Assembly (NCBI RefSeq): GCF_036226365.1
Contig: NZ_CP108462.1
Span: 992,001 to 1,056,000, forward strand
Length of the DNA stretch: 64,000 nucleotides
Reading direction: 5' to 3'
Source: Streptomyces sp. NBC_01262
Lineage (GTDB): Bacteria; Actinomycetota; Actinomycetes; Streptomycetales; Streptomycetaceae
The position numbers were made by a program, and so were the translations under genes. Position 1 is the first letter of the stretch. The number at the start of each line of letters is the position of its first letter. Below the pieces are notes generated by a model. The model saw only the letters and a list, made by a program, of their open reading frames with translations, ran no database searches and had not been told where the DNA came from. Below are positions 29,510 to 37,249 of the stretch, piece after piece.

Positions 29510-31459
29510 GTGAACACAGCGAGCGTCGCCGCGACCCTGAACGCCGGGGGCTTCTGGGACCAGTCCGGCGGCACGGCCGTATGGGTACTGTCCATCCTCG
29601 GGGTCGTCGCGGTGATCGGGGCCCTGCGGCTGCCGTCCGCGCTGCATCTGCGCTACCGCGCCAACCGGCTGCTGCCGGTGGTGATCCGGCAGGACCACAC
29701 GCTGCTGGGCGGGCAGGCCAACGGCGGCACGGACACCGGCGGCGTCCCGCATCCCCGCCATCACGAGCCGAGGCACACGGGTGAGCTCGCCGCGTACATC
29801 ACGGCGCATCTCGCGGCCGACTCGCTCGGGCCGCGGGTCCTCACCCCCGGCAGCGGCACGACCACGGGCCCGGATCCGGCGCCGGAGACCACCTCCTCCC
29901 CGCACGGGTGGGTGGATGTGCTGAAACGGCTGGCCTTCTTCCGGCCCCGGGCCTATCACGTGCTGCTGTGCTCGCTGTCGGGCGAGGGCGAGCGTCCGCG
30001 ATTCTCCGTCAGGATCCTGTTCGTGCCCAGGAACACGGTCGTCGCCGCCACGGTCCTGGAGGCGGCGGTCGACCCGGAGGGCGGCCCGAGGCGTACGGAG
30101 GCGCAGCTCCGCGAGGAGCTGTACGAGAGGATCGCGTGCTACTGCACGGTCAAGATCCTGAGCGACCCGCGCACCCAGGACCGGATCCCGCGCTGGGAGA
30201 GCTGGGGCGACGACCCGGACGCGTACCGCTTCTACCGCATGGGCATCACCGCCCAGGAGGCGGCGCTGGCCGCGAAGAAGAACGGCGAGCCGGACAGGGA
30301 ACGCGACCTGTATCTGACGGCCGGCGGCTTCTACGGGGACGCGGCGGCGCTGGTGCCGGGCAATCTGACGGTGCGGCTGCACCAGGCAGGCGTACTGGAA
30401 CTGATCGGCCAGCACGACGTCCCCGGAAACGAGTCCGGGGAGCAGGCCCGGCAGCGGGCCGGCCATCTGCAGAACGCGATCCAGATCTACGAGGACTGCG
30501 TCCAGCTCTGGCCCGAGCACATCGAGACGGCCTACCGCCTGTCCATCGCCTGCGCCGAGAAGGGCGCCGGCACGCAGCCACAGGTGCCCGGATCGGACGA
30601 CGGTCACGACACGCACCTGCCGGAGGACTACGAGCGCGACTCGGTGACCCATCTGAAGTGGCTACGGCTGCGGCTGACCCGGCGGCGCGTGCTGCGCCGC
30701 TGGGCCCGCACCTGGCTGCCGGGCCGCCGCAATCTCGGCGAGCGCCGCTACTGGCGTCAGTGGATGGCCCTTGAGCGGCCGCTGCCTGCGCTGCGCAGCC
30801 ACCGCCGGGCCTTCCTGGGGGCCGTACGGATAGCGGAGGCGGCCGAGGTACTGCGCGCCGCCCAGCCCGGGGCGGCCGACCCCGGCCGGCCGGGACGGGA
30901 GCGCCGGCCCGCGCCGGAAACGGTGGAGAGAGCGTTCCGTACGGTCGCCAAGGAGGTCACCGGCGGCTTCTGGCGACGGTGGCGCTGGCTGGGGGCCCAC
31001 CCTTGGTGGGGGATGCGCCGGCTGCTCTACGCCGACCACCATCACCGCCACGCCCACGCGGGGCTCGACCATGAGCAGGCCCTGAAGTCCGGCTCCGAGC
31101 CGAGCCGGATCCCCAACCGGGCCTCCGCCGGCTACCTCGTCTACTACAACGCCGCGTGCTTTCTCAGCCTGGCCCTGTCCGTGGACGGCTCCGGCATCCC
31201 CGGCGGCTTCGAGAGGACCGGATCCGTCGACGAGTGGCGCGAGGACTGCGCCCGGGCGGCCATCGTCCAGCTCAACAACAGCCTGAGGGTCAGCCGCAGC
31301 CAGTTCTCGTCCGCCTGGGCCGAACGCGACTCCGATCTGCGCCCGCTGTTCACCGGACGGCTGCCCGGCGGCCCCAGGACCGCCGGGCGGCCGAACCACC
31401 GCTGGGCGCGCACCGGCCGCAACTGGGCCCACTTCGTCAACATCCACCTCCCGGACTGA
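29510..31459 (+). CDS. large membrane-anchored protein of unknown function
   Basis: This 649-residue protein is not recognised. One membrane helix (about 22-40, AVWVLSILGVVAVIGALRL) is followed by a region probably in the cytoplasm. That region holds a beta-rich part (AYHVLLCSLSGEGERPRFSVRILFVPRN), TPR-like helices (about 265-350: RERDLYLTAGGFYGDAA, NAIQIYEDCVQLWPEHIETAYRLSIACAEKG), a basic stretch (about 375-440), and a final helical part with YLVYYNAACFLSLAL. The GTG at 29510 is preceded by GGGGGG. A -10-like TAGGGT at 29470-29475 would start transcription near 29482. It may be a scaffold in conflict or signalling, but nothing proves this. Confidence 0.6.
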   Translation: MNTASVAATLNAGGFWDQSGGTAVWVLSILGVVAVIGALRLPSALHLRYRANRLLPVVIRQDHTLLGGQANGGTDTGGVPHPRHHEPRHTGELAAYITAHLAADSLGPRVLTPGSGTTTGPDPAPETTSSPHGWVDVLKRLAFFRPRAYHVLLCSLSGEGERPRFSVRILFVPRNTVVAATVLEAAVDPEGGPRRTEAQLREELYERIACYCTVKILSDPRTQDRIPRWESWGDDPDAYRFYRMGITAQEAALAAKKNGEPDRERDLYLTAGGFYGDAAALVPGNLTVRLHQAGVLELIGQHDVPGNESGEQARQRAGHLQNAIQIYEDCVQLWPEHIETAYRLSIACAEKGAGTQPQVPGSDDGHDTHLPEDYERDSVTHLKWLRLRLTRRRVLRRWARTWLPGRRNLGERRYWRQWMALERPLPALRSHRRAFLGAVRIAEAAEVLRAAQPGAADPGRPGRERRPAPETVERAFRTVAKEVTGGFWRRWRWLGAHPWWGMRRLLYADHHHRHAHAGLDHEQALKSGSEPSRIPNRASAGYLVYYNAACFLSLALSVDGSGIPGGFERTGSVDEWREDCARAAIVQLNNSLRVSRSQFSSAWAERDSDLRPLFTGRLPGGPRTAGRPNHRWARTGRNWAHFVNIHLPD

Positions 31460-31543
31460 GCACCCCGGGCCGCCCGGGCCGCCCGCTCCGCACCGGCGGC
31501 CACCTGCCACAATCGGGACAGCGCCGAACGATGGAGGAGCCCC

Positions 31544-32563
31544 GTGCCGCTGCCCACCCAACCACTGCGGACGCTGGGTTTCCTGACCATCGGGCTGTTC
31601 GACGGAGACGACCCCCGGCAGGGCCACGAGTCGACGCTGGAGATCATCGAGCTGGGCGAGCGGCTGGGCTTCGACAGCGCGTGGCTGCGGCACCGTCATC
31701 TGCAGTACGGCATCTCCTCCCCCGTCGCCGTCCTGGCGGCGGCCTCGCAGCGCACTTCCCGTATCGCGCTGGGCACCGCGGTCATCCCCCTGGGCTGGGA
31801 GAATCCGCTGCGGCTGGCCGAGGACCTGGCCACGGTCGACGTCCTGTCCGGGGGCCGCCTCAATCCGGGCGTGAGCGTCGGCCCTCCGATGCACTACGAC
31901 CAGGTCAAGGGCGCCCTCTACCCCGACACCGGCGACACCCAGGACTTCGGCTACGACCGCGTACGGCGGCTGCTGGACTTCGTACGCGGCGAACCCGCCA
32001 CGGACTTCAGCGGCGTCGAGGGCTTCGAGGTGTTCTCCGACCGCGTCCAGCCGCACTCCCCCGGTCTGGGGGACCGCATGTGGTACGGCGGCGGCAGCCT
32101 GCGGTCTGCGCAGTGGGCCGGGGAGAACGGCATGAACCTCCTGACCAGCAGTGTTGTCAAAGCGGAGGAAGCCGAAGACTTCGCGGAGATCCAGCTCTCA
32201 CACATCCGGGCCTTCCGCGCCCATCACCCCGACGGCGAGCGCGCCCGCGTCTCCCAGGGGCTCGTCGTCATCCCCACCGACAGCGCCTCGCCCGAGCAGC
32301 GCGCGAAGTACGAGGAGTACGCCCGCAAGCGGACGCCGCGCACCCGCACCCCGCAGGGGCCTGCGCGCCTGATGTTCGCGCCCGATCTCGTCGGAACCTC
32401 CGCCGAGATCGCCGAACAGCTCTACTCCCACGCCGCGTTCCGGGAGGTCGACGAGGTCACCTTCGCGCTGCCCTTCACCTTCGACCACGAGGACTACGTC
32501 CAGATCCTCACCGACATCGCCACCAAGCTCGGCCCCGAGCTGGGCTGGCAGCCCGGGGCCTGA
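31544..32563 (+). CDS. LLM-class (luciferase-like) flavin-dependent oxidoreductase
   Basis: This 339-residue TIM-barrel protein has the features of bacterial luciferase-like monooxygenases: LGFLTIGLFDG at the start, GERLGFDSAWLRHRHL, RIALGTAVIPLGWENPLRLAEDLATVDVLSGGRL (the usual flavin-binding strand and loop) and a late RLMFAPDLVGTSAEIAEQL. It may use FMN or F420. The GTG at 31544 has GGAGGAG upstream. The substrate is unknown; it stands between unrelated genes. Confidence 0.85.
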   Translation: MPLPTQPLRTLGFLTIGLFDGDDPRQGHESTLEIIELGERLGFDSAWLRHRHLQYGISSPVAVLAAASQRTSRIALGTAVIPLGWENPLRLAEDLATVDVLSGGRLNPGVSVGPPMHYDQVKGALYPDTGDTQDFGYDRVRRLLDFVRGEPATDFSGVEGFEVFSDRVQPHSPGLGDRMWYGGGSLRSAQWAGENGMNLLTSSVVKAEEAEDFAEIQLSHIRAFRAHHPDGERARVSQGLVVIPTDSASPEQRAKYEEYARKRTPRTRTPQGPARLMFAPDLVGTSAEIAEQLYSHAAFREVDEVTFALPFTFDHEDYVQILTDIATKLGPELGWQPGA

Positions 32564-32576
32564 GCTCCGGCCCGGC

Positions 32577-34898
32577 CTAGGCGCCGGTGCGGTAGACGGC
32601 GATCTCGGTCATGGTCGGGGTGTACTGCTCCGTCGCGATCTGCCCGGTGAGCGCCACCCGGAGCCGGGAGGTCGTGACGCTGCCGAAGCCGGTGACGGTG
32701 CGGTCGTGCCCGATGCCGTCGTCGCGGCTGGTGAAGGTCACCCATGCGCCGGTCCCGGCGTCCCAGCGCTGGAGCGCGAAGGACTGCACCCGCGGGTTGG
32801 TGCCCGAGTCGGTGTACTCGTCGAGGTACACCTCGTCGAAGGTGGTGTCCGCGCCGAAGTCGATGTTCAGCGTGATCGGGTAGGCCGCGTCGTCGGCCGC
32901 GGCCCAGCGGGTCGTGAGGTCGCCGTCGGTCAGCTTGTCCGCGGTGAGTGTCCCGTTCGCCCCGGGGTGGGTCGAACTCGCGGTGACCGGTCTGCCGAGC
33001 GCGAGGTCGACGCGGTTGTCCGTCTCCTCCTCGATGGGGTCGTCGTCGACCGGGTCGGTGACCTGCGGGCCGATGCGGCTCTCGGCGATGCCGATGTCCG
33101 GTGCGGCGCCGTAGTAGATGTGCGTGCCGAGGAAGTCCGCTGTGCCCAGGTGCGGGTTGTACCGGCCGGCGTCGATGAGCGGTGAGTCGTCGCGCAGCGC
33201 GAAGTGCGCCGCCGCGTCCCGGATCCGGTCCACGCCCGCCCCGGTGACGTAGTCGGCGGGGTCGCCGGCGAACCGCGGGTCGGCCCGCGACCCCCTCGGG
33301 TCGGCCGGTTCCTGAACGGAGTGGGCGCCGCCGGACTCGTAGTAGTCGTTGTCGGAGAACACGGCCTGCCGCAGGGCGCCGGTCCGGCGGTACCAGGGCG
33401 TCGCGGTCGTCGTCGAGGTGTTGTAGAAGATGTTGTTCAGGAAGTAGACGCGGCTCAGGAACGTCTCGTCGTGGACGTAGTCGAGGTCCGCGCCGTCGTA
33501 GACGAAGGTGTTGTTCGTGAAGTAGGTCGGCGAGTAGTTCGTCGACAGCATGTTCTTCACGAGCACGCCGTTGTCGTTGACGCTCAGGTTGTAGCGGGCC
33601 ACCGAGTCGGAGCTGTTGCCCATGTAGGCCATCCAGCCCGCCGCGTTGTCGTGCGAGTAGTTGAACTGGTACGTGACGTTGAAGTTGGTGTACTCCAGGT
33701 CCCAGGGGGTGCCGTCGTACTCGTTGTCCGGACCGCCGTAGACCTCGTTGTACTGCATGACCGAGTCGGCGCCGGCCCACAGGTACAGCGCGCAGGAGAC
33801 CGCGTCGTAGCGCTTGAGGAAGCCGTTCACCTCGTTGTACTCGACCGTCATGTTCTTGGTGTTCGCGAGCTGGAACGCGCCCTGGCCGATGCTCTCGGCG
33901 TAGTTGTGGCCGATGTAGACGTCACGGCTGTACAGGTCGCGGGTGCGCACCCAGAGCTGTTCCCAGCCCTCATGCCACTTGCCGTTCTCGTCGTACTGGC
34001 CGGCGTCCGCGCCGTCGGCCGAGAACCAGTTGAACGCGAACTGGACGGCGTGCAGTTCGACGTTCTCGAAGGTGTTGTTCTCGATCCGGACGTCCTTGAA
34101 GTAATAGCCGCCGGTGCCGTACGCCTTGTAGCTGCGGCTGCCGAAGACCTGGAAGTCGACGGCGCCGTAGTGGATCTTCTGCCAGTGGCTCGGGCCGTCG
34201 AGGTTGTGGACGAAGACGTTCGAGATGCGGAAGTGGTCCATGACGCTGTCCGCGCCGCTGCCGATGAGGTCGGCGTTGATCGACACCATGATTCCGTCGC
34301 GGACATACGTCCCTGACGTGATGTCGGTCGCGAAGTCGTCGTCGTTGGACAGCTCGACGTTGTTTATGTCCCAGTACTGCTGATTGCGCAGCACGATGGC
34401 GCCGGTCAGGCCGACGGTTGCGGGGTTCTTGGTGCCGTCCGCGTTGAACGGGCTCGGCACACGGCCGTTCGTCGCGATGTACGGCCGCTCGGCGCCCGGG
34501 GCGCCGTACGCCGAGATCGTGACCGGCCTGCCCGCGCTGCCCGAGCCCTTGGGCCACAGCTGCTGGTCCTGCCACTGCTCACCGGCCTTGAGCAGGATGC
34601 GGTCGCCCGGTGCGAAGGTGGTCGCGTTGGCCTTGGCCAGGGTGCGCCAGGCGGTTGCCGTGGAGGTCCCGGCCGCGGCGTCGCGGCCGAGCGTCGCGTC
34701 GATGAAGTAGTCCTTGCCGCCGGTGGTGTTCGGGGTGTTGCCCGGCCAGGACGCCTTGAGGGCGGGGCGGGCGCGGTCCGGGGCGACGGCGGCGTGCGCG
34801 GGCGGAGCGAGCGATCCGGCCAGCAGCGCGGCGAGCAGGGCGATGAGGCCCGCGTACAGCGCCCGTATGGGAGGTCGTTCGGTACCGAGAGGTCTCAT
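32577..34898 (-). CDS. secreted right-handed beta-helix protein with C-terminal F5/8-type (CBM32-like) domain
   Basis: This 773-residue protein has a signal peptide (about 1-36, ending PPAHA). A long parallel beta-helix region (about 60-560) is rich in Asn/Tyr/Asp repeats such as NNTFENVELHAVQFAFNW, YIGHNYAESIGQGAF and NNIFYNTSTTT. A discoidin-like sugar-binding domain covers about 630-773 (LALGRPVTASSTHPGANGTL). Such architectures are polysaccharide lyases, hydrolases or epimerases; the catalytic residues cannot be named. Its ATG overlaps the stop of the foldase-like gene (ATGA). Both lie behind the LacI gene and an operator shared with the GH35 gene, suggesting a galactose-containing polymer. 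Confidence 0.78.
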   Translation of the reverse strand: MRPLGTERPPIRALYAGLIALLAALLAGSLAPPAHAAVAPDRARPALKASWPGNTPNTTGGKDYFIDATLGRDAAAGTSTATAWRTLAKANATTFAPGDRILLKAGEQWQDQQLWPKGSGSAGRPVTISAYGAPGAERPYIATNGRVPSPFNADGTKNPATVGLTGAIVLRNQQYWDINNVELSNDDDFATDITSGTYVRDGIMVSINADLIGSGADSVMDHFRISNVFVHNLDGPSHWQKIHYGAVDFQVFGSRSYKAYGTGGYYFKDVRIENNTFENVELHAVQFAFNWFSADGADAGQYDENGKWHEGWEQLWVRTRDLYSRDVYIGHNYAESIGQGAFQLANTKNMTVEYNEVNGFLKRYDAVSCALYLWAGADSVMQYNEVYGGPDNEYDGTPWDLEYTNFNVTYQFNYSHDNAAGWMAYMGNSSDSVARYNLSVNDNGVLVKNMLSTNYSPTYFTNNTFVYDGADLDYVHDETFLSRVYFLNNIFYNTSTTTATPWYRRTGALRQAVFSDNDYYESGGAHSVQEPADPRGSRADPRFAGDPADYVTGAGVDRIRDAAAHFALRDDSPLIDAGRYNPHLGTADFLGTHIYYGAAPDIGIAESRIGPQVTDPVDDDPIEEETDNRVDLALGRPVTASSTHPGANGTLTADKLTDGDLTTRWAAADDAAYPITLNIDFGADTTFDEVYLDEYTDSGTNPRVQSFALQRWDAGTGAWVTFTSRDDGIGHDRTVTGFGSVTTSRLRVALTGQIATEQYTPTMTEIAVYRTGA

Positions 34899-36037
34899 TG
34901 CTGCACATCCTCTGCCTTGATGGCGTCCACCGCCGAGGCGTCGACGTCGATGTCGCTGTGATCGACCCGGCGCTGGATCAACTGGTCGAACTTCTCCTCG
35001 ACGAGCGACTGCCGAATGCGGAGGCGGTAGTCGGCGAACGCCTTGGCCTCGTCGACCTTCCTGCCGTCGAGCTCGTAGTAGGTGATCTGGCCGGTGCCCG
35101 TGACGGGGGCGGAGATCCGGCCCGGTGCGAGCTTTCCGAGCACCGTCATGAGGTCCTGGTCGTGGGCGTTCGGCCCGGCGGAACCGCTGCCCTCGTACGT
35201 GGCGGTCGTCAACCTGGCACCGGGTTCCCTGGCGGCGACGGCCGCGAGACGCCCGGCGGCCTTCACCCGGCGCTGCAGGGCGGCGGCGTAGTCCGGGGCG
35301 GCGCCGGCGGGCACCGGCACGACGAGCTGCGCGTACTCGTACGTGGTCGCGTTGGCGCTCCAGGCGTCCTTGTCCGCGTCGAACGCCTTGCGGACCTCGG
35401 CGTCGGTGACCCGCAGCGGTGCGTCGGCGCCCTCGGCGAGCCGCTCCTTCAGGCCGGTGGTCAGCTCGGTGAGCCGGTGCGTGTAGTACTCCTCGGGGGA
35501 GAACCGCGTGACGCCGTAGACGGTCCCGCCCTTCGCGACGGCCTCGGCACGGGACTCGTTCTCCTCGGTCAGTTCGGCGAGGAAGTCCTTGTGGTCCACG
35601 GAGCCGATGAGCCCCTGCTCCTTCGCGAGGACGAGCGTGGTCTTGTCCCGCCAGATCTCGTCGAACGCACGGGTTTCGAGCCGCTGGAGCGCGGTCCTGT
35701 CACCGGCCTTCGCGTTCCAGTCGATCGCGCCCCGCAGGTGGTACGTGTTGCGCAGCTCGTTCTGCACGGTCGGGGCGAGCCGGCGCATGTGGAAGAGCAG
35801 CTCGTCGCGGGTCACGGGGTGCCCGTCGAGGGAGGCGACCTCGTCGGTTGTGTGGTGGCTGAGCATCGTCAGGCCGGTGACCAGCAGCGCGGCGAGGGCG
35901 ACGCACACGCCGGTGAACAGGACGACGGCCCGGCGCGACGGCTTGCGCGAGGGGGTCGGCTTGCGCGAGGGGGCTGCCGGCTTGCGCGAGGGGGCCGGCC
36001 GGGGCCGGGTGCCTGCCGTGCGCGTCGATTCCTTCAT
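34895..36037 (-). CDS. membrane-anchored SurA/PrsA-like foldase (peptidyl-prolyl isomerase)
   Basis: This 380-residue protein starts with a basic tail carrying three PSRKP repeats (about 16-34), one membrane helix (about 38-58), then an extracytoplasmic part. That part has a SurA-type N-region (VASLDGHPVTRDELLFHMRRLAP) and a PPIase-like segment (LGKLAPGRISAPVTGTGQITYYELDGRKV, about 303-331). It probably helps exported proteins fold. Its stop overlaps the start of the beta-helix enzyme gene, so it may be a dedicated chaperone for that long protein (inference). AAAGGG precedes the ATG at 36037. A LacI-type operator lies 34 bases upstream. Confidence 0.62.
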   Translation of the reverse strand: MKESTRTAGTRPRPAPSRKPAAPSRKPTPSRKPSRRAVVLFTGVCVALAALLVTGLTMLSHHTTDEVASLDGHPVTRDELLFHMRRLAPTVQNELRNTYHLRGAIDWNAKAGDRTALQRLETRAFDEIWRDKTTLVLAKEQGLIGSVDHKDFLAELTEENESRAEAVAKGGTVYGVTRFSPEEYYTHRLTELTTGLKERLAEGADAPLRVTDAEVRKAFDADKDAWSANATTYEYAQLVVPVPAGAAPDYAAALQRRVKAAGRLAAVAAREPGARLTTATYEGSGSAGPNAHDQDLMTVLGKLAPGRISAPVTGTGQITYYELDGRKVDEAKAFADYRLRIRQSLVEEKFDQLIQRRVDHSDIDVDASAVDAIKAEDVQQ

Positions 36038-36070
36038 GCGGTTCCCTTTGGGTCACATGGCGATTCGGGT

Positions 36071-36093
36071 TGTTACGGTGGCATCGATAACAT
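36071..36093. promoter_or_regulatory. LacI operator candidate, foldase/beta-helix operon
   Basis: TGTTACGG followed by TGGCATCGATAACAT. The core TGGCATCGATAACA (36079-36092) is a near-palindrome around CG. It is almost identical to the site at 37211-37235 upstream of the GH35 gene, with one base fewer in the spacer. It lies between the LacI stop and the foldase start. Confidence 0.72.
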
Positions 36094-36133
36094 GGACGCG
36101 CAAGAGGCACTCACCGAACGACCGAAACGAACC

Positions 36134-37156
36134 TCAGGGGAGACGCGGCGGCGCCGTGGAGCCGCGTACCGACAGTGACGCGGAAGCGACGGACTCCTCG
36201 ACGCCCGCGTCGGCGCCCCCCAGCAGCAGGGCTACGGCCGCCGCGCCGTAGCGGTAGAAGTCCTGCCGGACGGTGGTCAGCGGCGGGGAGCAGTAGGCCG
36301 CCAGGGCGATGTCGTCGACGCTCACGATGGACACGTCGTCGGGGACCGACCGGCCGCGCTCGCGCAGGGCCCGGATCACCCCGAAGGCCATCTCGTCACT
36401 GGCGGCGAAGACCGCGGTCACGTCGGGGATCATCGCCAGGATCTGCCCCTGCCGGTGTCCGGAGTCGGGCGACCAGTCGCCCTCCAGGGGCGGCGGCGCC
36501 TGGATCCCGGCGGCGGCCAGGCACTCCTGCCAGCCCTCGCGCCGCCGGCGCGCCTCGATCCACTCGTCCGGCCCGGAGACGTGCCAGACCTGGCGGTGGC
36601 CCAGGTCGAGCAGGTGCTGCGTGGCGACCCGGCCCGCTTCCCGCTGGTCGATGCCGAGCACCCGGGCGCCGGCGGTCCGCGAGCCGTCGAGCGTGACGGT
36701 CGGGATGTTCCGGGTGATGTCCTCCATCCTCTGTGTCACGGAGATGAGCGGCACGGCGATGACGATGCCGTCTACGCCCTGGTCCGCGAGCTTGGACAGG
36801 GACCGCTCCATCAGGCCGGTGTCCAGCGCGGAGATGGTCGCGATGGTCACCGCGTACCTGGCCTCGTCCGCGGCCGCCTCGACGCCTGCGGTCACCGCCG
36901 AGCGCGAGTAGTACCCGCCGGACCGCAGCAGCACGAGTCCGATGGTGTGGCTGCGCCCGGAGGAGAGCGACCGGGCGGCGTTGTTGAACTGGTAGCCGAG
37001 CTGTTGCACGGCGGCCCGTACGCGCCTGCTGGTCTCGGGGTTGACGTTCGGCGAACCGCGCAGCGCGCGGGAGACGGTCTGCGCCGACACCCCGGCGGTC
37101 CGGGCCACATCCGCCATGCTCGGCTGCCTCGTGGACCGTGCGGAACCTTCGGTCAT
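36134..37156 (-). CDS. LacI-family transcriptional regulator of the local glycan regulon
   Basis: This 340-residue protein has an N-terminal LacI helix-turn-helix and hinge (SMADVARTAGVSAQTVSRALRGSPNVNPETSRRV, about 13-46). A periplasmic-binding-protein-like sensor domain follows (GLVLLRSGGYYSRSAV, VFAASDEMAFGVIRALRERGRSVPDDVSIVSVDD). It should repress until a sugar binds. GAGGAG precedes the ATG at 37156. It is divergent from the GH35 gene and followed by the foldase and beta-helix genes. Matching operators lie on both sides of the gene, which strongly suggests it controls both. A LacI-type site is also seen upstream of the acetylesterase operon but has a different core. Confidence 0.88.
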   Translation of the reverse strand: MTEGSARSTRQPSMADVARTAGVSAQTVSRALRGSPNVNPETSRRVRAAVQQLGYQFNNAARSLSSGRSHTIGLVLLRSGGYYSRSAVTAGVEAAADEARYAVTIATISALDTGLMERSLSKLADQGVDGIVIAVPLISVTQRMEDITRNIPTVTLDGSRTAGARVLGIDQREAGRVATQHLLDLGHRQVWHVSGPDEWIEARRRREGWQECLAAAGIQAPPPLEGDWSPDSGHRQGQILAMIPDVTAVFAASDEMAFGVIRALRERGRSVPDDVSIVSVDDIALAAYCSPPLTTVRQDFYRYGAAAVALLLGGADAGVEESVASASLSVRGSTAPPRLP

Positions 37157-37210
37157 GGCGCTCCTCTCCCCCGGCCGACCCGCGACCTCGTCTCCGGGAT
37201 CATATCGGGG

Positions 37211-37235
37211 TTGTTACGTATGGCATCGATAACAT
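37211..37235. promoter_or_regulatory. LacI operator candidate in the GH35 promoter
   Basis: TTGTTACG, TAT, then GGCATCGATAACAT, with the near-palindromic core TGGCATCGATAACA at 37221-37234. It fills the space between a possible -35 (TTGTTA, 37211-37216) and the -10 region, so a bound repressor would block transcription. Its twin is at 36071-36093. Confidence 0.72.
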
Positions 37236-37236
37236 A

Positions 37237-37242
37237 TAGCCT
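37237..37242 (+). promoter_or_regulatory. candidate -10 box of the GH35 gene (leaderless)
   Basis: TAGCCT ends 7 bases before the GTG at 37250; the overlapping TATAGC (37235-37240) is an alternative. No ribosome binding site precedes the start. The same TAGCCT plus 7 bases is seen before the ROK gene. Confidence 0.45.
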
Positions 37243-37249
37243 GTACGTC

